Source of the DNA: Sipunculus nudus
Taxonomy: Eukaryota > Annelida > Sipuncula > Golfingiida > Sipunculidae
Assembly: GCA_026874595.1 (NCBI GenBank)
Contig: CM049307.1
Location: 80,762,643 to 80,826,642, forward strand
Direction of reading: 5' to 3'
Length of the DNA: 64,000 bases
Below are positions 11,706-20,688 of the stretch, piece by piece. Position numbers and translations under genes: made by a program. Within the stretch, counting starts at the first letter, position 1, and every line of letters begins with the position of its first letter. The notes beneath the pieces are model-generated. The model was not told the origin of the DNA. It worked only from the letters and a program-made list of their open reading frames with translations, and ran no database searches.

Positions 11706-12721
11706 CAGACATGGGATAATCGTAATCAGTAATCGTAATCAATTACAATCGATTACATTTTTTAAGTAATCTTAATCGTAATTGATTACATTTAATTTTA
11801 AAGCAAAGTAATTGTAATCGTTATCAATTACTCTCCCAATGTTATCGTAATCATGATAATTAGATATGATTACATTGATTACTTTTGTTTTTTTTCCAAT
11901 TTTAAACAGCTACAGTTAATGTTTCTTAAACACTGAACTTTCATGTTTAACACTAAAAAACCATGCAGCTGTTGTGACACCTGACAGCCATCAAATTATA
12001 CTTACGTAGTAGATGTATCTAATGGAAGTTAGGTAGGTTGCTTGTGTTAGCATTCTGCAGTGAAATAAGAGAAGAATAAATAAAATCGGCATTTTAAATT
12101 TAATTTCTACCATATGAAGTTTGTTTATCATAATTTTATTAAAGACCATAGTGAAGTGCTTACTATAATAGCTGTTAATTATACTTACTTGCGTAACTGG
12201 TGATGCAAAAATGAGCAGTCATAGTAAGCCAGGAAAAATTCACCTGCCAGTTAACTCCTGAGCAAATCAGTTCATTAATATATGAGCAAAGACTTTAAAC
12301 CTAGTCATGATTAATTTTCCACATACACCATAAACAGAAACCTTTGTACAACATCTTGACCACACAAACTATATGTTCAATAGCTTACATTGCTTAAATG
12401 CATAAAACAACATATCATAACTTATCATACCTTAAACGTTCAGATTTAACATTTTAAAAGGGAAAATAAACAGACGCAGCCCTATGTCTGTCATGTACAT
12501 GCATCTATACTGAAATATAAAACAAAACTCAAGGATAAAGGGATCCATTTCTATAAAGTATGTATGCCCAGAGCTACTAGCTGCTTTAGCTATAGGACAG
12601 TATTGGCTGACAACATTTCACATCTTATATTTTACAAAAATATAGTCAGTGGTCAGCTAAAACTTGTTAAGTAATGCTAAGCTAATAATAGGCAGGTCAA
12701 TATATAAAAATATATGTTCTG

Positions 12722-12921
12722 ACCCTAAAAAAAATTGCAACAAAAGGTTTTTTTTGCTTAAGCTAGATCTATAGGTCTTCTGCATCTCCAGAAAAAAGTC
12801 TCCCGAAATCGGAACTCGGGAAAGGGGTGAGATTACATTATTTCAAGATGGCGGTTGACCAGAATTTCAAAGGTCTACAACCCTTTTATGCTCATTTTAA
12901 CCCCATAAATGTATTAAAAAC
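12722..12921 (+). repeat. Internal inverted repeat, left arm
   Basis: Reads ACCCTAAAAAAAATTGCAAC, then CAAAAGG, CTCCAGAAAAAAGTCTCCC, GACCAGAATTT and CATTTTAACCCC. The right arm (15,747-15,920) carries the same blocks in the same order on the opposite strand, with indels between blocks. Confidence 0.8.
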
Positions 12922-12923
12922 AA

Positions 12924-15548
12924 TTGAAAACAATCGTGTTGATGCTTTGTAGCTTTCATACACTAATGAACATGCTTGGCGCCATTGGGACCCTCATGGC
13001 AGGGTCTGGTCTCCAAGACGTTTTTGAAGAGGTTTATGGAGAGAATGCTGTGAAACATATAATGACGGGGAAGTCCGTTCAACGTGGTTTCAGGGGCCAT
13101 CTGTTAGTTAAGAAGTGCTTAAATGGGATATTGGTCACTGAATTGACGGACCAGTATGCAGATTTTTGCAGGGATTGTCACTGAATGTGATGAACTCTAC
13201 AGTTCGTTGTTAACAGGAGACACGACTGCTGAGTCTCTCGTCTCTGAAAGTGGAGGTGGACAGAATTCTCAAAGAGATAAAGAGTGGCCTTGCTGAACGG
13301 TCGCGGACAAGCAAACTTTTGCTTTCATACATGGGTATGATTAAAGCAGCAAGAATGCTTGTATATGCAGATAGAACAGGTTCATGGGCCACATATCTCT
13401 GGGCTTTAGGGCAATATCTACCTATTTTTGCAGCAGCAGGGCATAATAATTATCTGAAGTCAGTATATCTGTATCTGCTAGAGATGAAAGACCTTGAATC
13501 TAGACACCCAGAAGTGTTTAGAAAGTTCATGGAGGGATTCCATGTAATTCGAAGAACAGATCAATTTTGGGCTGGACTTGGAGCAGATCTTGTGATTGAG
13601 CAGACTTTGATGAGGTCACTGAAACTCTCTGGAGGTCTCACAAGAGGAAGCGGTGTAACTGAAGAGCAGCGTACCCTGTGGACAATGTCAGCACCCGTGT
13701 GTTCGGAATACAGTGCTGCTTTACAGGAATTGACTCATAATGTGTTTACTACAAGTGAGCAGCATAAAGAGGGGTCAGAGGCAAGGATAAACAGGGACCA
13801 GTCAGACTTGTCAAAGATCAAAGCCAAACTCGAGTAATCTGGCCAATGTTCACAGAACAGTACTTTGCGCAATATTGTAACAGGCTTAGTAGCTCATGAC
13901 TGATGATGTTGATGACTTTCAAAGCGCATGACAGAAAGTGATCGATAGGTTTGTGGGGCAACCAGTATTTACATATTCTTTTAGAAGAAAGGACAAGGCA
14001 AAAGCACGTGGTGACTCATCCGCTGTCAAAGTAGCACCAGACAAGTCCATAGGCCCTGCATTGCTGTTGCAGAGACTGATTGCGATTTCTAGGGCTGGAG
14101 ATGTGTTTTTGGAAAGTGCACTTGAATTTGAATTAAGTCCATTTCCGCCAGCTCTATTTGAGGCAAAGTATGTCCTCAGAAAGCCAGAAAAACCCCAACT
14201 GACCAGAGCTATTGAAGAACATGCGAAAGGGCAGCCTGATAAACCTGTAACAACTGAAATTCCTAAGACTGACAATTATGTTTTAGATGGGGGTTCTCTT
14301 ATTCATCGGGTCTCATGGACTAAAGGCAATACCTATGGTACCATCGCTGATTCTTATGTAGACTTCACCTTAAGAACTATGGCAAAGCTACTGTGGTGTT
14401 TGACGGATACAAAGATAATATACCGTCCATCAAGGATAGTTGCCATGAGAGGCGTCAACAAAAATCGCAACCATCAGTCAGTGTCACTCCAGAAACAAAA
14501 TTTATGGGGGAAACACAACTTTCTGGGAAGGGGAAGCAACAAACATGCACTGATAAATGTCATAAGTGCCAAACTGCGGGAAAAAGGCTGCGATGTTGTG
14601 AGCTGTGAGGGCGACGCTGGTCGGGAAATTGTTCAAGCTGCCATTGCAGCTTCTGTGTATGGGCCCACCACTCTAATTGGAGAGGACACAGATTTGTTGA
14701 TGCTTCTCCTGTGTTTCATGAATCCAGATAATAAGAGCTTGTTTTTTCGCTCTGACATGAAATCTGAGACACTATTCATGTGTACAACATTAACAAACTC
14801 AAAGTCTTGCTTGGGGAACCACTGTGTTCTCACTTGCTATTTGCTCACAGCTTTACAGGATGTGATAAGACTTCGCGGATATATGGTGTTGGGAAAAAGC
14901 CACTTTTCCAGAGGTTGGTTAAAGGTGAGAAAGATATAAAAATCATGTGCAGTTTGCTTTACCAACCCTAGTGAGACATGTGAAAAAATTGAACAGACTG
15001 GGCATAAAGCCATGATTTTGCTTTTTGGTGGAAAAGCATCCGATGAATTGGTTGGTTTGAGGCAACGTGTATCGAAAAAGGTTGTTTCTGTCACAAGTTT
15101 TGTGGCCCCAGAACCCCCCCCCCCCTCCCCCACTCCATCAGCCACTAAGTACCAGTCTCATAGATGTTACTACCAAATAATGACATGGCTCGGCAAAGAG
15201 AGTGATCTTGATGCTACACAGTGGGGTTGCCAATATGAAAATAGCCAATTCCGTCCCATTATGACTGCGAAATTTCCAGCGCCGGACAGCCTGCTGAAGG
15301 TTGTTCATTGCAATTGCACAACTGGATGTACCTCACGACGCTGCACCTGTCAGGTATATGGCTTACCGTGTACATCTGTGTGTGGGCAGTGTCAGACTTT
15401 GTCTTGTGAAAACCCGTTTAACCAGTCTTATCTTGTAGATTCTGACAAAGACCAAGACGAAAACGATGACTCTGAATCTGATGTATGTACATGGTACATG
15501 GAAATGTACAATGTAGCCTGCCTAGCCCCGTGCAATGACGTCACATGA
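12924..15548 (+). pseudogene. Frameshifted PIN/FEN1-like plus CXC-type multicopy protein
   Basis: This belongs, by recollection, to a large multicopy family of uncharacterised marine-animal proteins. Segments appear in changing frames: 12,924-13,184 (GAIGTLMAGSGL region), 13,250-13,837, 13,938 to about 14,390 (YVLDGGSLIHR), about 14,393-14,540 (VVFDGYKD), 14,549-14,779 (GPTTLIGEDTDLLMLLL), 14,780-14,971 (FAHSFTGCDKTSRIYG) and 15,012-15,548. VFDGY, EGDAG and EDTDLL line up with the three acidic motifs of PIN/FEN1-like nucleases. The second motif has Gly where this family, as I remember it, has Asp. The tail at about 15,300-15,415 is a Cys-rich CXC-like region (CNCTTGC to CGQC). At least five frame changes show it is dead. 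The N-terminal part of the family is missing. Confidence 0.75.
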
Positions 15549-15746
15549 AGTCAACTTGATTCAAGCCTGATGTAATTCTGTTGAAAGACCTGGTTGTGTA
15601 GTATTTCTTATATATTACTAACAAATTGCCCAAGTCAAATTGCTCTAGACGTAAAAGTAGTTGCTCATGACGTCGACATGGATTCATGATGACGTCATAC
15701 AGAACTTTTATTATGCTTATTTGGTTTTGGTATCATGTTTCTATCT

Positions 15747-15920
15747 GTTTGTAATACATTAATGGGGGTTAAAATGAAGCATTAAGGAGTTATAAACGAG
15801 TAAAATTCTGGTCGACGGCCATCTCCCGGGCTTCGAATTTGGGAGACTTTTTTCTGGAGATCTTTAAGACCAAATAAACAATATGAAATCATAAAACCTT
15901 TTGTTGCGATTTTTTTAGGT
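15747..15920 (-). repeat. Internal inverted repeat, right arm
   Basis: Reverse complement of 12,722-12,921 with indels. It lies just downstream of the CXC ORF, so the two arms bracket the ORF and could be the terminal repeats of a nested element or inner parts of one long terminal repeat. Confidence 0.8.
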
Positions 15921-16550
15921 AAAACCAGATATTGATCTGACTATAAGCTGAAAAGGGTGAAGAGCATGTTTATGGAGATAGCATAAGATTTCCATGGAAC
16001 TACAGAGGGAGTCCAGTTCTTTTCCAGGAGGTATATAGTTATCAAAGAGAGCATGGCTTCTGTGTAACATATATTGTTTGCTCATGCAGTGTTCTAAACC
16101 AGCCATTAGTCTTTGACAGATCCATGAGGAGAACACGTAAGGCTTTGTGGGTTATGCTGTCCAGCCGGTGACAGAGCCTGATGCAGCCCCTGTAGTAGCA
16201 TTTGAAATGATATAAATCATTTCTAGTTATTCTTCCGACTATTTGATGTATCTCATATCTTGATGAGGCTAACTATTAGATCTAAATACTCTGCAAGTTT
16301 TCTTTTCTTTGATGGATTTGAATTAAGGTTAGAATAGAGTATACAATTCTTGTGTTATCTTTTGACAATATTAAGGTTTGTAGTAATGGCTGTAATCATG
16401 ATTACTGTTTGAAGTTATCATAAAGTAATCGTAATCATAATCGATTACATGAACTTATTTTGGTAATCGTGATTGTAATCGTAACCGTTTGCATTCAAAG
16501 TAATCGTAATCGTAATCGATTACACATATCAAGTAATCGTCCCATATCTA

Positions 16551-16558
16551 GTATCCTC
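16551..16558 (+). repeat. Right 8-bp target-site duplication
   Basis: GTATCCTC, 7 of 8 identical to 11,698-11,705. It is repeated at 30,417-30,424 because it lies inside the tandem duplication. Confidence 0.65.
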
Positions 16559-16598
16559 ATCCTTAACCTCAGTGTCCGAAGATGTTTTTTAACCGGCA

Positions 16599-16678
16599 CT
16601 TTGTCACCTTTTTATACACATTAAACGTATAAATTGGTATAATTTTATACGTTTAATGTGTATGAAAAGGTGACAAAG
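16599..16678 (+). repeat. Hairpin: 35-bp inverted repeat with 10-nt loop (unit A)
   Basis: Left arm 16,599-16,633 begins CTTTGTCACC and right arm 16,644-16,678 ends GGTGACAAAG. The arms match at 34 of 35 positions, and the one mismatch would be a U-G wobble in a plus-strand RNA. The loop is TTGGTATAAT. It lies 40 bp past the right duplication of the hAT-like element and is followed by CGTCCGTCCGTCC. Confidence 0.9.
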
Positions 16679-16689
16679 TCTGTGCGTCC

Positions 16690-16972
16690 GTCCGTCCTTT
16701 CGTCGGTTATGCTCCCCAGGAGTCAGATGGATTTTCCCGAAACCCAGCCACATGCTTACGCTAAAGTGATCAATGGAAAATCTAGGGACTCTCTCGATTT
16801 GACCCGATCATGATATCAGCGGTCATGCCATCATAGGTTCATGATCTGTCACATTGATCATAACTGATAAAATGGAAATTCTTACAATAGTTGTGGTGAA
16901 AATATTTCCTTTTTTGCAACGGCAAGGCCCTATATAATTCCACGCGTGATGTAGCCCTCCATTATAAATATC

Positions 16973-17037
<65 letters not shown>

Positions 17038-18440
17038 GTTTAGGATAAATTAATACATTTAAACATCAATTGTTAGTAAACATTTGCAAGTTCATCATGT
17101 ATATTACAAAAACCCTCAAAAACTTAACATTTTGCGCTTAGCAAAATATTGCACAAGTTAACGGGTCTTCAAGAGACCCGTTAGCTTAGCGGAAATTGAC
17201 ATCTGGTGAAGTTGCAGTGGAAGCTGCATTGTAAAGTTTAAGGTCAGATATATAAGCATAAGTTTGGACAAGGCAGTCATAAGGGATGTAATGTGACTAC
17301 AAGATGTTATAATTCCCAATGACGAACCTCTTTTAGCGTGTATATCTAACCTTACCTTGAAAAGCCTCAAACAAACTGTTTCCATTTCATTTGATTTTTG
17401 GCGAGCGCTAATCACAACCTGTAGATGAAATAACCGAATTTGTACCTAACGAATTTGTTGTGCAAAGGCGATTTATACTCCTTCTTTTTTAATTGTGGAA
17501 TCCGGAAGTCTTAAAATTCCTGTTCGCCAAGGAAAAAGAGCATGCGCGTGGTTTCTGTAGATCACTTTGCATCAATGAAACTTGAATTTAACCATATTGA
17601 TGCAGTAAAATAGGAATCGTTTATTTTATTATTGTTTCATTATTTAAAGTTAATGTTGCTAATTAAAGAAACGTACATAAACAGGAAATTTTGTTTGAAT
17701 TTGTTAATTTACAAAAATCATAGTCGAACAGATAAATTTGAATATCATATGAGAATGTATGAAAATTAAAAGAAAGCATTAATAACCCTGTATTGAAATG
17801 TCATCGACTTTTTGTATTATAAAAGGTTGTTTCGGTGCTCCGAGTCAATTGTATTTTTTTACCTTGTTAAAGATTGGACTAAGACACTTGGTGTGGAAAA
17901 GATGATTCTGTTACAGAAAGATATTTCTGATAGATAACTAAGAAGTTGAATTTTGTCTACATATATCCCAAATACATATATTAAACCTTCCGTTTGGGAA
18001 ACAGCTGATATCCTTGAAGGTCAATGACGAAGTGACGCCTAGTGGCTGCACTTGCGGTCTCTCCTTAAATATTGGTTGGAGATAGTAAAAAAGTGTTTTT
18101 AGTGTATAAATTGATAGAGTAAGGTTGCAACAGTCAAGGATTATATAGGAGCTTAATTTTAGCCGAAAGAAGACTGAAGTGAACTCAGTTTTTCTCCAGT
18201 TGTATGCTCAGTAGAGGCCCTAGTACCCGGCACGACAAAACTGTGGCCAGCCACCAGTGACTTTCTGACCAGTTTTAGATGATTGGCCACTACATTTGAT
18301 CGGTCTTTGTATGTCCGACTAAGGACCCTTGGATTGTGTTCTAAAACACTAACAAAAAGAGGATTTACTGGTGTCACGATACGCATAAGGCACATTCACA
18401 AGGTAAACCACTGTTGCATGCAAACATAAACAAATCATCT
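16690..18440. other. Unit A: no gene recognised, one (AT)n tract
   Basis: Contains an (AT)n tract at about 16,975-17,032, one repeat unit shorter than its twin at 30,840-30,901. Open frames are short and without recognisable content. Confidence 0.5.
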
Positions 18441-18454
18441 GAAGTTGACTGGAA

Positions 18455-19945
18455 TAATCTTTTTAAAGTGGACATTTCACACTTCTATCGAAAATAGAAA
18501 TAACATTGTAGATAATAAAAGATTTGCACTGATGAAATCAGGGTCGATTTCAAAGAAGGAAACAAATATATGCTCTTTTATATTGGACAATAATATGCAT
18601 GTGTGTGCTCTCACTAAAACTTGGCTTAGAGAGGATGTGCCTGGTTAGATATCACTGAGCCAAATGGTTCCATATGCCTTCAGTTGTATCCATTATCCAA
18701 GGCCAGCAAACGGTGGTGGAGTATAACTGATATTCCACCAAAGACTACGTCTCAAAAGAGCATCTGAAAGGAGCACAGTTGGTAACTCCTTTGAGGCTCT
18801 TTACAGTTACATATCCAGTATATTTACTTTTCGCATCATGGTTGTATATTGACCACCGCCATCGAGGAAAAATAATTGAAAACCGTCTCAGTTTCGTAGT
18901 CCCTTGAATACTACTCCTCATTTTGTGGTAACATAGTCATTACGGGAGATTTTAACATTCATGTAGATAATAATAATGATAAATATGCTGAAGATTTCCT
19001 GTTTTTGAAACATTCTTTTGGGTACCGTAAACATGCGATTCAGATGACTCACAGGCGAGGACATACTTTATACTTGATTCAACCACGTGAATATGACATT
19101 TCAGTTATTCAGAATATTCATACATGGGATCCAGTCATTCAGATCACATGGAAGTCTGTGGGGCACTGCAACTTGCACAGCCTAATCAATGGGAGAGTTA
19201 TGTGAGATACCGAAAATTGCGATCACTTGACCACATTGCTTTCATGCAGGAATTAACTAAATCTTCTGTATGCGAAAAAAAAGTGACGATGCTGATTCTT
19301 ATAATGATGCTGTTGTTTTGTGTTACAATAATGTACTTTGTGAAATTCCTGACCAGGTATTACCTGAGAGAACACGGAAGATAGTGATTTGTGAGGAATC
19401 AAAGAGGATCGATGAACACTTAAGAGAGGCAAAGCAGAGGATAAGTCAAATGGAGCGGTTGTACAACAAAACGACGCTGGAAGCTTATAAACAGATATTT
19501 ATTGAACAAACGAAAGTGAAAAAGTGACTGATCACGATTTTTAAACAAAATTGGTATGGTGAAGTGATTGACAACGCCAGTCATGGTGGAACTCTTTCTA
19601 TAGTTGCTAATGAACTTTTAGGTCGTTCGAAGAAACATTTTTGTGTTACCTGATTATTCCTCAACTGAAGAAATTATGTCCAGATTTGGTGATTATTTTA
19701 TCAGAAAAATCAAACCAATTCAGGACGGTATAGAACACAGTCGAGAATTAGATGCAGAGGGTCTTATACCTCAGTGTGAGGTTTACTGGACTCAGTTCAC
19801 ACAGGCCGGTGTTCATAATGTTTGTTAACTCATCCGATCCTCCCCTAACATGTCCGACGGGCTTGACCCAGTTCCGACCGAGCTACCTCTCCCAAACCTA
19901 CGCCAAATACTCAGGAAAGTCAAAGCACCAGTGTTACAGTCTAAT
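18455..19945 (+). mobile_element. LINE (APE-type non-LTR retrotransposon) 5' fragment, unit A
   Basis: Broken frames show an endonuclease-like order. CALTKTWL lies near 18,610. Near 18,700 there is an RPANGGGV string, and near 18,850 VVY followed by PPPSRKN. ITGDFNIHVDN lies near 18,940 and RRGHTLYLI near 19,050. A linker-like LPDYSSTEEI string at 19,644 precedes FGDYFIRKIKPI, then a DPVP string near 19,866. These match the order in CR1/L2/Jockey-like LINEs. The reverse transcriptase is absent: the similarity stops in the linker, where the conserved TLR 3' flank begins. Stops and frameshifts make it dead. Confidence 0.7.
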
Positions 19946-20352
19946 AGGTTGTTGCTGTGCTCATAAACCAGCTTTCAAAAGTCACTAGGCAGGGATTTGT
20001 TAAATAACCTATCCTAGGAGCTCATTCTGTCTTCACTGTCTTCATTTTTTCTGTATTCGTCTCTACGATTCGTGAGTGACAGGGATAAAATAAAGGTTGC
20101 GAACGTTTCCCATAGGTTGCAAGATAGACATATAGTGGTTCTCGGTTTAACAGTGGTAGTTACAACAAATTTTGACTTTTGAATTATTCCAAGCTTCATG
20201 TACAGAAACAGATTCAACAAACATGTTTTTCTTGATCATACACAATATCTACCAGGTAATGCATCAACACCGATCACGAAATCACGTATATTACCATTAA
20301 ACAATATATAGGCATGTGAGAGTGGGCTTGTGTGATGAAATATTGAATATAA

Positions 20353-20354
<2 letters not shown>

Positions 20355-20401
<47 letters not shown>
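20355..20401. repeat. (AT)n microsatellite 3' of TLR gene 2
   Basis: Same position relative to the gene as the tract at 3,549-3,612. It is 4 bp longer than the twin tract in unit B. Confidence 0.95.
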
Positions 20402-20402
<1 letters not shown>

Positions 20403-20688
20403 TTACTTAAAATGGGTTGTGGACATGCTGAATTCTACTAGAAAGGCATGTATAAGATAAAAAAAAGTTCGGATTGTGTCATTACCTAATATATTTCATG
20501 ATTTCATTTATTTATTAATAAATTTCATTGGAGTGCCTTATATACACAACGTAATTTAGTAGGATTGTCACAGGGTCTCCAAATAATGCATTTGTTGGAA
20601 ATTTCTTAATGTTTCTTAATGTCCAATGGTATAATATGCGCCCCACAGGATCCTATCTGGTAAAATTCAAAATTCAAAGCTATTGCGT

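Larger units (their letters stand above)
11706..16550 (+). mobile_element. hAT-like DNA transposon carrying a PIN/CXC-type ORF
   Basis: The ends form short inverted repeats. The left end reads CAGACATGGGATAAT and the right end, read inward, TAGATATGGGACGAT; 11 of 15 bases match and all differences are transitions. Both ends carry subterminal clusters of GTAATC/GATTAC motifs (11,713-11,890 and 16,395-16,540). Imperfect 8-bp duplications flank the element. Inside lie a second pair of inverted repeats (12,722-12,921 and 15,747-15,920) and a decayed ORF. I see no hAT transposase, BED finger or hATC region, so the element is non-autonomous by what is visible, or is a nested composite. The 13.8-kb tandem duplication starts inside it, at 15,318. 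Confidence 0.7.
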
